From contig JBKQIP010000039.1 of NCBI GenBank assembly GCA_052148295.1, forward strand, positions 1 through 39,607: a DNA stretch of 39,607 bases. Direction: 5' to 3'. This document shows, piece after piece, positions 1 to 8,791 of this stretch (the stretch's first letter is position 1; each line of letters begins with the position of its first letter). Made by a program: the position numbers and the translations under genes. The DNA is from Bog-473 sp052148295 (GTDB lineage: Bacteria > Actinomycetota > Acidimicrobiia > Acidimicrobiales > RAAP-2). The notes beneath the pieces were generated by a model that did not search any database, was not told the DNA's origin, and saw only the letters and a program-made list of their open reading frames with translations.

Positions 1-226
1 AGTCGTCCTTGTACACCAGGTCGTTCCACTCGGGGATGAGATTGCCCAGCGGGCAGCCCTCGTGGCAGAAGGGGATGCCGCAGTCCATGCAGCGGGCGCC
101 CTGCTCCTGGGTCTGCTGGACGGCGAAGGGCTCGTACACCTCGCGCCAGTCGCGCAGGCGCACCGACACCGGCCGCCGCCGCGGCAGCGAACGGTGGAAC
201 TCCATGAAGCCGGTCGGCTTACCCAT
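1..226 (-). CDS. gltD: glutamate synthase (NADPH) small subunit, N-terminal part, runs off the window
   Basis: GltD supplies electrons from NAD(P)H through FAD and Fe-S clusters to GltB, which makes glutamate from glutamine and 2-oxoglutarate. Only the first 75 residues are in the window. They begin MGKPTGFMEF and contain the family's N-terminal cysteine pattern (CMDCGIPFCHEGCPLGN), which binds a 4Fe-4S cluster, followed by IPEWNDLVY. The start is the ATG read from 226 downward. The gene lies 17 bp downstream of the gltB stop on the same strand, so it is very probably the second gene of a gltBD operon. The C-terminal FAD and NADPH domains lie outside the window. Confidence 0.95.
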   Translation of the reverse strand, partial: MGKPTGFMEFHRSLPRRRPVSVRLRDWREVYEPFAVQQTQEQGARCMDCGIPFCHEGCPLGNLIPEWNDLVYKDD

Positions 227-243
227 GGGCCTCACCCCGACCC

Positions 244-3200
244 TCACCCATGTGCGGCCTCCATGACGGCCTGCTCCACCGAGCGGCCCTCGGCCTCGGC
301 CAGCCGGGTGGCCTCGAGGATGCGCCGGTAGTCCCTCGGCATGACCTTCACGAACTCGCGCTGCTCGAGGTCCCAGTTCGCCAGGATGCGGCCGGCCACG
401 GTGGAGTCGGTCTCCACCGCATGCCGCTCGATCAGCGTCCGCACCAGGAAGCTGTCCTCGCCGTCGAGAGGCTCGACGTCGACCTCCTCGAGGTTCACCC
501 GTTGCCCGAACGTGCGCTGCGGATCGTAGACGTAGGCGATCCCGCCGGACATGCCGGCGCCGAAGTTCCGGCCGGTCGGGCCGAGCACGACCACCCGTCC
601 CCCGGTCATGTACTCGCAACCGTGATCCCCCACACCCTCGACCACGGCGACGGCGCCCGAGTTGCGCACGCAGAAGCGCTCCCCCACCTGACCCCGGATG
701 AACACCTCGCCCGCCGTGGCGCCGTAGAGGATGACGTTGCCGGCGATGATCTGGTCCTCGGCGGCGAACACGGCCTCGGTCGGGGGCCGCGCCACCAGAC
801 GACCGCCCGAGAGCCCCTTGCCGAAGTAGTCGTTGGCGTCGCCGAAGAGGCGCATGGTCACGCCCGCCGGCAGGAAGGCGCCGAAGCTCTGGCCAGCCGA
901 GCCGACGAAGGTGAGCGAGATGGTGTCGTCGGCCAGCCCGTCGGCGCCGTGGCGGCGGCTGATCTCCGAGCCGAGGAGGGTCCCCACCGTGCGGTCGACA
1001 TTGGTGATGGGCAGGGTCACCGAGACGGGCGTCCCCTCGTCCAGGGCCGGCGCGCAGGCGGCCAGGAACTGGTGGTCCAGTGCCTTCTCGAGCCCGTGGT
1101 CCTGCTCCCGGCACTGGTGCCGGGCCGTGCCCTCGGGCAGGTCGGGCACGGTCAGCACCGGGCCCAGGTCGAGCCCGGCCGCCTTCCAGTGGGCCACGGC
1201 GTGCGCGCTGTCGAGCAGGTCGACCCGGCCGATGGCCTCCTCGAGCGAGCGCAGGCCGAGCGAGGCCAACAGCTCGCGCACCTCTTCGGCCAGGTACTCG
1301 AAGAAGGTCTCGACGAACTCGGGCTTCCCGGTGTACTTGTCCCGCAGGGCCGGGGTCTGGGTGGCGATGCCGACGGGGCAGGTGTCGAGGTGGCAAACCC
1401 GCATCATGATGCAGCCCGAGACCACCAGGGGCGCCGAGGCGAAACCGAATTCCTCTGCGCCCAGCAGCGCGCCGATGATGACGTCACGACCGGTCTTGAG
1501 CTGGCCGTCCACCTGCACCACGATCCGGTCCCGTAACCCGTTGGCCAGGAGCGTCTGCTGGGTCTCGGCCAGGCCGATCTCCCAGGGGATGCCGGCGTGC
1601 TTGAGCGAGGTCAACGGCGCCGCCCCGGTGCCGCCATCGTGGCCGGAGATCAGGACCACGTCGGAATGGGCCTTGGCCACCCCGGCGGCCACCGTGCCCA
1701 CCCCGATCTCGGCCACCAGCTTCACGTGCACCCGGGCCCGGGGGTTGGCCGACTTGAGGTCGTGGATCAGCTGGGCGATGTCCTCAATGGAGTAGATGTC
1801 GTGGTGCGGCGGCGGCGAGATCAGCCCCACCCCCGGCGTCGACTTGCGGGTGCGGGCGATCCAGGGCCAGATCTTGTTGCCCGGCAGCTGCCCGCCCTCG
1901 CCGGGCTTGGCGCCCTGGGAGATCTTGATCTGCAGGTCGTCGGCGTTGACCCGGTCCTCGCTGGTCACGCCGAAGCGCCCGGAGGCCACCTGCTTGATGG
2001 CGCTGCGGCGCAGGTCGCCGTTGGCGTCGGGGGTGAAGCGGGCGGCGTCCTCCCCTCCCTCGCCCGTGTTGGACTTGCCGCCGATCCGGTTCATGGCGAT
2101 GGCCAGGGTCTCGTGCGCCTCCGCCGAGATGGAGCCGTAGGACATGGCCCCCGTCGAGAACCGCCGCATGATGGCCGACGCCGGCTCCACCTCGGCGAGC
2201 GGGATGGGACCCCCTTCGGCGGGGCGCAGGCGGAGCAGGCCCCGCAGCGTGGCCAGTTGCCCGGCCTGGTCGTCCACGGCCGAGGTGTACTCCTTGAAGA
2301 TGGCGTACTGCTTGGAGCGGGTGGCGTGCTGCAGCTTGAAGACGGTCTTGGGGTTGAAGAGGTGGTACTCCCCCTCGCGGCGCCACTGGTACTCCCCGCC
2401 CACCTCGAGCTCGCGGTGGGCCCGCTCGGTGGGCCGGGGCTCGTGGGCGGCATGGTGCCGGGTGGCCACCTCGGCCGCCAGGACCGAGAGGCCGATGCCG
2501 CCGATGCGGCTGGCCGTGCCGGTGAAGTACTCGTCGACGATGGCGGGGTCGAGCCCGATGGCCTCGAAGACCTGGGCGCCGGTGTAGGAGGCCACGGTCG
2601 AGATCCCCATCTTGGACATGACCTTGAGCACGCCCTTGCAGGCCGCCTTCATGTAGTTGCGCCGGGCCTGGCGCGGGGAGACACCCTCGAGCAGGCCGCC
2701 GGCGATCATGTCGTCGATGCTGTCGAGGGCCAGGTACGGGTTGACGGCGGCGGCGCCGTAACCGATGAGGAGCGCCATGTGGTGCACCTCGCGGGCGTCC
2801 CCGGACTCCACCACCAGGCCGACCTGGGTCCGCGTCTTCTCCCGCACCAGGTGGTGGTGCACGGCGGCGGTGAGCAGCAGCGACGGGATCGGCGCCCATT
2901 CCTCGGTGGCGTTGCGGTCCGAGAGGACGATGAGGTTGGCGCCGCCGGCGATGGCCTCGGACACCCGGCGGCGCACGTCGGCCAGCGCGCGGGCCAAAGC
3001 CTCGCCGCCCGCCGCCGTGGCCGCCCCGGCCCGTCCGGCCGCGCCCACCTCGAACAGGCCGTCGATGGCGAAGGCGGCGAAGCCGGGTGTCTCGCCCCGC
3101 TCGTTGACGTAGAGCAGCTTGGCCAGGTCGTCACGGTCGATGACCGGCTGGGGCAGCAGGATCTGCCGGCACGAGCCGGGCCGGGCGTCCAGCAGGTTGC

Positions 3201-4803
3201 CCTCCGGGCCGATGGTGGCCCCCAGGGAGGTCACCAGCTCCTCGCGGATGGCGTCGAGCGGCGGGTTGGTCACTTGGGCGAAGAGCTGGGTGAAGTAGTC
3301 GTACAGCAGCCGGGAGCGCTGCGAAAGCACGGCCACCGACGCGTCGGAGCCCATGGAGCCCAGGGGCTCGCCGCCGGTGAGGGCCATGGGGCCCAGGATG
3401 ATGCGCAGCTCCTCGTTGGTGTAGCCGAAGAGGCGCTGCTGGGTCACCACCCGGCCGTGCTGCGGCGTGAGCATGGTGCGGGCCGGCAGGTCCTGGAGGC
3501 GGACCTGGTCCGCGGCCAGCCACTCCTCGTAGGGATGCTCGGCGGCCAGCTCGGACTTGATCTCGTCGTCGTCGACCAGCCGGCCCTTGGCCGTGTCCAC
3601 CAGGAACATGCGCCCGGGCTGCAGCCGGCCCTTGCGCACGATGCGGTCGGCGGGCACGTCGAGGACCCCCACCTCCGAGGCCAGCACCACCAGGCCGTCG
3701 TCGGTGACCCAGTAGCGGGCCGGGCGCAGCCCGTTGCGGTCGAGCACGGCGCCCACCACGGTGCCGTCGGTGAAGGCCACCGCCGCCGGCCCGTCCCCCG
3801 GCTCCATGAGGGAGGCGTGGTAGCGGTAGAAGGCGCGGCGGGCCGGGTCCATGGTGCTGTGGTTCTCCCAGGCTTCGGGGATCATCATGAGCACGGCATG
3901 GGGCAGGGAGCGTCCGCCCAGGTGCAGCAGCTCGAGCACCTCGTCGAAGCTGGCCGAGTCGCTCGCCCCGGGGGTGCAGACCGGGTACATCCGATTCAGG
4001 TCCCCCGCAATGAGCGCGGTGGAGAGCAGCGCCTCGCGGGCCCGCATCCAGTTGCGGTTGCCGGCCACGGTGTTGATCTCCCCGTTGTGGGCCAGGTAGC
4101 GGTAGGGGTGGGCCAGCGGCCAGCTCGGGAAGGTGTTGGTCGAGAAGCGCGAGTGCACGAGCGCCAACCCCGAGGCGAACGCCGGGTCCCGCAGGTCGGG
4201 GAAGAACTGCCGCAGCTGCATGGAGGTCAGCATCCCCTTGTAGACCAGGGTGCGGGCGGACAGCGAGGGGAAGTACAGGCCGTCGACGTCGTGCTCGGCC
4301 CGCTTGCGCAGGACGAAGGCGGCGCGCTCGAGGGCCATGGTGTCACGCCACTCCCCCGGGGCGACGAAGAGCTGCTCGATGGTCGGCATGGCGCCCAGCG
4401 CGGTGGCACCCACGCCGGACTGCTCGATCGGCACGGTGCGCCAGCCCAGCACGCGCAGGCCCTCGTCGGCGGCCAGCGCCTCCACCCTCCCCTTGGCCTT
4501 GACGGCGTCGTCGTCGTCCTGAGGCAGGAAGACCAGTCCCACCGCGTACCGGCCGGCCGGCGGGAGCGTGAAGCCGGCCGCGGCCGCGGCGGACTGCAGA
4601 AAGGCGTGGGGGACCTGGACGAGGATCCCGGCGCCGTCGCCGGTGTCGACCTCGGCTCCCGAGGCGCCGCGATGGGCCAGGCGCTCGAGCACCGTCAGGC
4701 CCTTGTCCACGATGCCGTGGTCCGGCCGCCCCCGGAGATCGGCCACCATGCCGACCCCGCAGGCGTCGTGTTCATATGCCGGGTCGTAGAGGCCGCTAGC
4801 CAT
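244..4803 (-). CDS. gltB: glutamate synthase (NADPH) large subunit
   Basis: Catalytic subunit of GOGAT, 1519 residues, the usual size for the family. It starts at the ATG at 4803 (MASGLYDPAYEHDACGVG); Cys15 in the ACGVG motif is the expected amidotransferase nucleophile, exposed after removal of a short propeptide. Domain order: class II glutamine amidotransferase (about 15-430), central domain (about 450-740), FMN-binding TIM barrel (about 800-1180) and C-terminal GXGXG beta-helix (about 1230-1450). The 3Fe-4S cysteines are seen in CIMMRVCHLDTC, followed by PVGIATQ. The reading frame stays open upstream to 5034, but that extension overlaps the divergent thiO gene, is arginine/proline-rich and is unlike GltB, so it is not coding. 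gltD follows after 17 bp. Confidence 0.97.
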   Translation of the reverse strand: MASGLYDPAYEHDACGVGMVADLRGRPDHGIVDKGLTVLERLAHRGASGAEVDTGDGAGILVQVPHAFLQSAAAAAGFTLPPAGRYAVGLVFLPQDDDDAVKAKGRVEALAADEGLRVLGWRTVPIEQSGVGATALGAMPTIEQLFVAPGEWRDTMALERAAFVLRKRAEHDVDGLYFPSLSARTLVYKGMLTSMQLRQFFPDLRDPAFASGLALVHSRFSTNTFPSWPLAHPYRYLAHNGEINTVAGNRNWMRAREALLSTALIAGDLNRMYPVCTPGASDSASFDEVLELLHLGGRSLPHAVLMMIPEAWENHSTMDPARRAFYRYHASLMEPGDGPAAVAFTDGTVVGAVLDRNGLRPARYWVTDDGLVVLASEVGVLDVPADRIVRKGRLQPGRMFLVDTAKGRLVDDDEIKSELAAEHPYEEWLAADQVRLQDLPARTMLTPQHGRVVTQQRLFGYTNEELRIILGPMALTGGEPLGSMGSDASVAVLSQRSRLLYDYFTQLFAQVTNPPLDAIREELVTSLGATIGPEGNLLDARPGSCRQILLPQPVIDRDDLAKLLYVNERGETPGFAAFAIDGLFEVGAAGRAGAATAAGGEALARALADVRRRVSEAIAGGANLIVLSDRNATEEWAPIPSLLLTAAVHHHLVREKTRTQVGLVVESGDAREVHHMALLIGYGAAAVNPYLALDSIDDMIAGGLLEGVSPRQARRNYMKAACKGVLKVMSKMGISTVASYTGAQVFEAIGLDPAIVDEYFTGTASRIGGIGLSVLAAEVATRHHAAHEPRPTERAHRELEVGGEYQWRREGEYHLFNPKTVFKLQHATRSKQYAIFKEYTSAVDDQAGQLATLRGLLRLRPAEGGPIPLAEVEPASAIMRRFSTGAMSYGSISAEAHETLAIAMNRIGGKSNTGEGGEDAARFTPDANGDLRRSAIKQVASGRFGVTSEDRVNADDLQIKISQGAKPGEGGQLPGNKIWPWIARTRKSTPGVGLISPPPHHDIYSIEDIAQLIHDLKSANPRARVHVKLVAEIGVGTVAAGVAKAHSDVVLISGHDGGTGAAPLTSLKHAGIPWEIGLAETQQTLLANGLRDRIVVQVDGQLKTGRDVIIGALLGAEEFGFASAPLVVSGCIMMRVCHLDTCPVGIATQTPALRDKYTGKPEFVETFFEYLAEEVRELLASLGLRSLEEAIGRVDLLDSAHAVAHWKAAGLDLGPVLTVPDLPEGTARHQCREQDHGLEKALDHQFLAACAPALDEGTPVSVTLPITNVDRTVGTLLGSEISRRHGADGLADDTISLTFVGSAGQSFGAFLPAGVTMRLFGDANDYFGKGLSGGRLVARPPTEAVFAAEDQIIAGNVILYGATAGEVFIRGQVGERFCVRNSGAVAVVEGVGDHGCEYMTGGRVVVLGPTGRNFGAGMSGGIAYVYDPQRTFGQRVNLEEVDVEPLDGEDSFLVRTLIERHAVETDSTVAGRILANWDLEQREFVKVMPRDYRRILEATRLAEAEGRSVEQAVMEAAHG

Positions 4804-4910
4804 CGTCGTCCTTGGGTGGTGAGAGTGAAACAACGAGCGTACGACCGGGACGGCGCTGGCCCAGAAGTGGAAAGAACAGGATACACGACGGCCGCTCGTA
4901 GGCTGGGCAC

Positions 4911-5978
4911 ATGGCCGGACGGGTGCTCGTGGTGGGGGGCGGTGTGATCGGGCTCTCGTGTGCCTGGCGCCTGGCCGAGGCCGGGCACGAGGTGACGCTG
5001 ATCGCCCCCGCACCCGGTCGCCAGGGCGCTTCATGGGTCGCCGCCGGCATGTTGGCCCCGGTCACCGAGGTCCAGTTCGGTGAGGCGGCCCTCACCTCGC
5101 TCCTCCTCGAGGGCGCGGCGCGCTGGAAGGAGTTCGCCGCCGCGCTCGAGGCCGCCTCGGGACACGACATCGGGCACGACCAGTCCGGCACGCTCACCGT
5201 CGCCGTGGACGCCTCGGACCGGGCCGCCCTCGACGACCTGTTGGCCTACCAGCAGAGCCTCGGGTGTGTGGCCCGGCGTCGCTCGGCGTCGGACTGCCGG
5301 GCCCTGGTGCCTTCGCTGACCCCGGCTCAGCGCGGCGGTATCGAGGTCCCGGGCGACCACCAGGTCGACAACCGCGCCCTCCTGGGGGCGTTGGTGGTGG
5401 CGTGCACCCGCGCCGGGGTCGACGTCGTCACCGACTCGGTCCGCGCGCTGGCTCCGGGGCCCGCGGTGGCGCTGGCGGGCGGCTCCTCCCTGGCCGGCGA
5501 CCGCGTGCTGCTGGCCGCCGGGACCGGGACGGCGGGCATCGGCGGGCTCGAGGGAGCCGGGCTCCCGCCGCTCCGCCCGGTCAAGGGCCACATCGTGCGG
5601 CTGGGCCCGACGTCGGCCGCCCCGCTGCTGCCCCGGACCGTGCGGGCGCTGGTGCACGGTCGCTCGGTCTACCTGGTGCCCCGGCGGGACCACTCGCTCG
5701 TGGTGGGCGCCACCGTGGAGGAGCGGGGGGCGGACACCACGGTCCAGGCCGGTGCGGTGCACCAGCTGCTCTGCGACGCCCGCGCCGTCGTCCCCGCCGT
5801 CGACGAGCTCGAGCTGCTCGAGGCCCGGGCCGGGCTGCGGCCGGCCACGCCCGACAACACCCCGTGCATCGGCTGGACCGACCTGCCCGGGGTGGCGGTG
5901 GCCACCGGGCACTACCGCAACGGGATCCTGCTGGCGCCCTACACCGCCACCGCGGTGGTGGAGCTGCTGGCCCGGTGA
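4911..5978 (+). CDS. thiO: glycine oxidase ThiO
   Basis: FAD-dependent oxidase of the DAO family, 355 residues, that converts glycine to dehydroglycine (iminoglycine) for the thiazole half of thiamine. The N-terminus carries the Rossmann FAD motif VVGGGVIGLSCAWRLAEAG. ASWVAAGMLAP, RPVKGHIVRL and the C-terminal ATGHYRNGILLAPYT are typical of ThiO. The ATG at 4911 lies 107 bp from the divergent gltB start, so the shared gap must hold both promoters; I could not see a convincing TPP riboswitch there. The stop codon sits in the first unit of a five-copy 14-bp repeat that leads into thiS. The link to thiamine synthesis is supported by thiS next door. Confidence 0.9.
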   Translation: MAGRVLVVGGGVIGLSCAWRLAEAGHEVTLIAPAPGRQGASWVAAGMLAPVTEVQFGEAALTSLLLEGAARWKEFAAALEAASGHDIGHDQSGTLTVAVDASDRAALDDLLAYQQSLGCVARRRSASDCRALVPSLTPAQRGGIEVPGDHQVDNRALLGALVVACTRAGVDVVTDSVRALAPGPAVALAGGSSLAGDRVLLAAGTGTAGIGGLEGAGLPPLRPVKGHIVRLGPTSAAPLLPRTVRALVHGRSVYLVPRRDHSLVVGATVEERGADTTVQAGAVHQLLCDARAVVPAVDELELLEARAGLRPATPDNTPCIGWTDLPGVAVATGHYRNGILLAPYTATAVVELLAR

Positions 5979-6044
5979 AGGCAGCCCGGTGAAGGCACTC
6001 CGGTGAAGGCACTCCCGTGAAGGCGGTCCCGTGAAGGCGGTCCC
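5975..6044 (+). repeat. five-copy 14-bp tandem repeat across the thiO-thiS junction
   Basis: The heptamer GTGAAGG recurs at 5975, 5989, 6003, 6017 and 6031, exactly 14 bp apart; the unit is close to GTGAAGGCACTCCC. The first copy contains the thiO stop codon (TGA at 5976-5978). Every unit carries an AAGG Shine-Dalgarno-like core and a GTG. Because 14 is not a multiple of 3, successive GTGs fall in different frames, and the copies at 6031 and 5989 share the thiS frame, though the latter soon meets a stop. Confidence 0.9.
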
Positions 6045-6258
6045 GAACGGCGTGACCCTGACGGTCAACGGGGACCCTTTGTCGGTGGCCCCCGGCAGCA
6101 CCATCGCCGACGTGGTGACCGTGGTGGCGGAGGGGACGGTGCCCAAGGGGATCGCCGTGGCGGTCGACCGTTGTGTCATCCCTCGCTCGGAGTGGCACCG
6201 CACGGTGGCCCGGAGCGGCAGCCTGATCGAGGTGGTCACGGCGGCGGCCGGTGGCTAG
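6031..6258 (+). CDS. thiS: sulfur carrier protein ThiS
   Basis: Small beta-grasp, ubiquitin-like protein that carries sulfur as a C-terminal thiocarboxylate to thiazole synthase ThiG. It begins ...VTLTVNGDPLSV, contains GSTIADVV and VDRCVIPRSEW, and ends in the diagnostic Gly-Gly (AAAGG). From the GTG at 6031 it has 75 residues. A GTG at 6052, directly before TLTVNG, gives 68 residues and fits the usual ThiS length better; the 14-bp repeat supplies AAGG before both, so the start is uncertain. thiG would normally follow thiS in thiOSG operons, but here the next gene is a patatin-like lipase, so thiG must lie elsewhere. Confidence 0.9.
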   Translation: MKAVPNGVTLTVNGDPLSVAPGSTIADVVTVVAEGTVPKGIAVAVDRCVIPRSEWHRTVARSGSLIEVVTAAAGG

Positions 6259-6288
6259 GCGCTCCCGGTCGATGCCAGAATCGTGCCC

Positions 6289-7746
6289 ATGACCGACCCT
6301 GCCGCCGGCACCACCGCGTTCGTCCTGGCCGGCGGGGGAACCAAGGGCTCGTTCGAGGCCGGCGCGTTGGCGTACCTGGTGGGGGAAGAGCACATCATCC
6401 CCGACGTCGTCACGGCCACCTCGGCCGGGGCCATCGCCGCCGCCGTCCTGGCCCAGGCCCGCACCCACGAGGAGTTCGCCCAGCGGGTGCAGGAGATCGA
6501 AGACGACATCGTGGCCATGACCCGGGCCGAGAACGTCTTCGGGGAGCAACCGTGGCTCCGCGCCCTCAAGGGGACGGCACTCGGCCGGGCGGTCCGTTTC
6601 ACGCTGACCCAGGGCACCCCCGCCCCGCCGACCCTCAACGAGGCCATGCCGGGCTACGGGGTCGACCTGCCGATCGGGCCCTCGCCCTCACCCCGGGCCC
6701 TGCGGCGATCCGCCCGCAAGGTCCGCCGCCGCCGGCGCCGGCGGATGTTCCGCCTGGCCGCCGGGGCCATGCATCGGCTCCCTCGGGCCCACCGGCGCCT
6801 GGCCACCAGCGGCAGCTCCGCGCTCACCCTCGAGCCACTGGCCGACGCGCTGCGGGCGGGCGGACCGAGCGGGATCAGCCCGGTCGACCAGGCTCTCATC
6901 AGCCGCCCGGGGCTCCGGCTGCGCCTGGCCGTGATCGCCCTGCGGGCCGGCGTCCTGCGCTACGTCACCGAGGACGGCACCATCGTCGAGGAGGATGCCC
7001 GCACCCCGGCTCCCGGACCGGCGGCCGGTCCGGTCGATCTGGTCGAGGGCGCCCTGGCCTCGGCCAGCGTGCCCCTCGTCTTCCCGCCCCGCCACCTGGC
7101 CGACGACGACTACGTCGATGGCGGCGTCCTGCAGATCATCCCCGTCAAGGCGGCGGCGCAACTGGGAGCCACACGCATCATCGCCGTGGTGGCCATGCCG
7201 CTGGCCCTGCCCCGGGACGAGCGCGACTTCACCGAGAGCCAGGCCGCCAACGTCGGGATACGGGCCATGGGCGCGATCGGGATGGCCGAACGCCAGCGCG
7301 AGAACCTGGCGGTGCCCCTCGCCCCGGGGACCACCTTGACCACCATCGATCCGGTGGTCGACGTCGTCGGTCTCTTCGAGGTGCAGCCCGGGCTGCTGCG
7401 CATCAACAAGGACTACGGGTGGCTGCGGGCGGCCGACATCCTGGCCGAGGCCGACCCCGTCCTCCGCGCCGAGATGGCGGACGGGACCCACCGGCTCATC
7501 CGGGCCCGCCTCCATTCCTGGCATCTGGAGGAGACGCTGTGGGCCCTGCCCGCCTCGAGGCCGGCCGACCCCGGGACGCTGGCCCTGCTGCGACAGCTCA
7601 AGCACGAGATCGCCCTCCTGCTCGACCAGCGCAAGCAGCTCGGGTTCCCGGCGCCCGAGGGCTGTGAGGCATGGGGCAGGGAGTACGAGGTGCACGGCGG
7701 TCTCCGCCCGCCCGCCCTCCCCGCCTGTCCCGAACCGCTGCCTTAA
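6289..7746 (+). CDS. patatin-like phospholipase / acyl hydrolase
   Basis: Patatin-family serine hydrolase of 485 residues. The oxyanion-hole motif is GGGTKGSFEAGAL (about 15-27). The nucleophile is Ser45 in TATSAGA, where the usual first Gly of GxSxG is Ala. The catalytic Asp is about residue 277 in YVDGG. A basic stretch near 145-160 (RRRRRRR-type) lies between the catalytic blocks. The C-terminal third (after about 350) is an extra domain with no motif I recognise. The start is taken as ATG 6289; a GTG two codons earlier is possible. It begins 30 bp after thiS and may be cotranscribed. The substrate cannot be told from sequence. The stop codon is copied in an 18-bp tandem duplication shared with the end of corA. 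Confidence 0.85.
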   Translation: MTDPAAGTTAFVLAGGGTKGSFEAGALAYLVGEEHIIPDVVTATSAGAIAAAVLAQARTHEEFAQRVQEIEDDIVAMTRAENVFGEQPWLRALKGTALGRAVRFTLTQGTPAPPTLNEAMPGYGVDLPIGPSPSPRALRRSARKVRRRRRRRMFRLAAGAMHRLPRAHRRLATSGSSALTLEPLADALRAGGPSGISPVDQALISRPGLRLRLAVIALRAGVLRYVTEDGTIVEEDARTPAPGPAAGPVDLVEGALASASVPLVFPPRHLADDDYVDGGVLQIIPVKAAAQLGATRIIAVVAMPLALPRDERDFTESQAANVGIRAMGAIGMAERQRENLAVPLAPGTTLTTIDPVVDVVGLFEVQPGLLRINKDYGWLRAADILAEADPVLRAEMADGTHRLIRARLHSWHLEETLWALPASRPADPGTLALLRQLKHEIALLLDQRKQLGFPAPEGCEAWGREYEVHGGLRPPALPACPEPLP

Positions 7747-7764
7747 CCCGAGCCGCTGCCTTAA
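7729..7764. repeat. 18-bp tandem duplication covering two convergent stop codons
   Basis: CCCGAACCGCTGCCTTAA (7729-7746) is followed directly by CCCGAGCCGCTGCCTTAA (7747-7764), 17 of 18 identical. The first copy ends in the TAA of the patatin gene. The TTAA of the second copy supplies the corA stop, read on the other strand. The repeat is the whole junction between these convergent genes. Confidence 0.9.
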
Positions 7765-8741
7765 ACGGTGGGGCCGCCCAACCAGCCGCGGCGCTTGAAC
7801 AAGATGACCAGGAGCACGACGGCCACCAGCTCGGTGCCGAGGCCGAGCACCAGGAAGGGGACCCGACCCGTCAGGTGCCCCACCATCCAGCTGAAGTTCT
7901 GGCCGAAGAACCCGGTGAGGAAACTCAGGGGCAGGAACACGGTGGCGATGATGGCCAGCTGCTTCATCACCACATTGAGCCGGTTCGACACCGTGGACAG
8001 GTGGGTGTCCATCACGCTGGTCAGCAGATCGCGGTAGCTGTCGACCAGGTCGGACATGCGGATCAGGTGGTCATAGAGGTCGCGGAAGTACCGGGTGGCC
8101 GCGTCCGTCATGCCCGGCACGGGAGTCATGCCCGCGGTGATGCCGGCCATCATGTCCCGTTGGGGGGTGACCAGCTTGCGCATCTCCATGAGCGAGCGCT
8201 TCATGTCGAAGAGGACGCCCAGCTGGGCCTCGGTCGGCGCCTTGAGGATGTCGTCCTCGAGTGCGTCGATCTTCTCGTCGAAGGCGGAGAGCACCGGGAA
8301 GAAGCTCTCCACCAGCGCGTCGAGCACCAGGTAGACGATGACGATCTGGGGCGAGGCCGCCTCCGAGGCCCGGTGACGGCCGATCCGGTCCCGGACGCTC
8401 TGCAGCGCCGGGCAGTCGCCCCGGTGCACCGTGACGACGTACGTGTCCGTCCAGAAGCAGTGGACCTCGACCTTGCCCGTCTTGTCGGGATCGGCCCCGC
8501 GGGCCACCAGGTAGGCGAAGTTGTCGTAGTCGTCGAGGCGGGGCCGCTGCGAGAACGTCTCGGCCGACTGCACGGCCAGAGGGTGGAAGCCGAAGTGCGT
8601 GCCCAAGAGCTCGCCCACCGTGCCGTCGCCGGGCTGGTCGTCCAGGTCGAGCCAGAAGAACGCCTTCCCCGCCAGGGCGGCCAGCGCGTCCGCCTCGGTG
8701 GCCTCGGTGGTCTGCCCGTTCTGCGTCAAGGTGCCCTTCAC
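7761..8741 (-). CDS. corA: CorA-family divalent cation transporter, GQN variant
   Basis: Membrane channel of the CorA superfamily, 326 residues from the GTG at 8741 (VKGTLTQNG). The N-terminal two thirds is the cytoplasmic alpha/beta funnel domain, including the long stalk helix with KRSLMEMRKLVTPQRDMM. Two transmembrane helices close the protein (FLPLSFLTGFFG and PFLVLGLGTELVAVVLLVILF), followed by the basic tail KRRGWLGG. The signature loop normally reads GMN; here it is FFGQNF, so Met is replaced by Gln. That changes the selectivity-loop residue, so Mg2+ as the substrate is likely but not assured. The frame continues upstream to 8834, but the added residues are low-complexity and unlike the family. 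Confidence 0.88.
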   Translation of the reverse strand: MKGTLTQNGQTTEATEADALAALAGKAFFWLDLDDQPGDGTVGELLGTHFGFHPLAVQSAETFSQRPRLDDYDNFAYLVARGADPDKTGKVEVHCFWTDTYVVTVHRGDCPALQSVRDRIGRHRASEAASPQIVIVYLVLDALVESFFPVLSAFDEKIDALEDDILKAPTEAQLGVLFDMKRSLMEMRKLVTPQRDMMAGITAGMTPVPGMTDAATRYFRDLYDHLIRMSDLVDSYRDLLTSVMDTHLSTVSNRLNVVMKQLAIIATVFLPLSFLTGFFGQNFSWMVGHLTGRVPFLVLGLGTELVAVVLLVILFKRRGWLGGPTV

Positions 8742-8791
8742 GGGTCCAGTTTCGCTTCGCCGTTCCCGGCAAGGTGGGATGGTCCGCCGGT

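Noticed and set aside
4804..4910. TPP riboswitch upstream of thiO
   Set aside because: The conserved CUGAGA and ACCUGA core is not present in the gap.
1597..4947. Very long plus-strand open frame (about 1116 codons) antisense to gltB
   Set aside because: It is the GC-driven shadow of gltB: low-complexity Gly/His/Val/Arg-rich translation and no recognisable domain.
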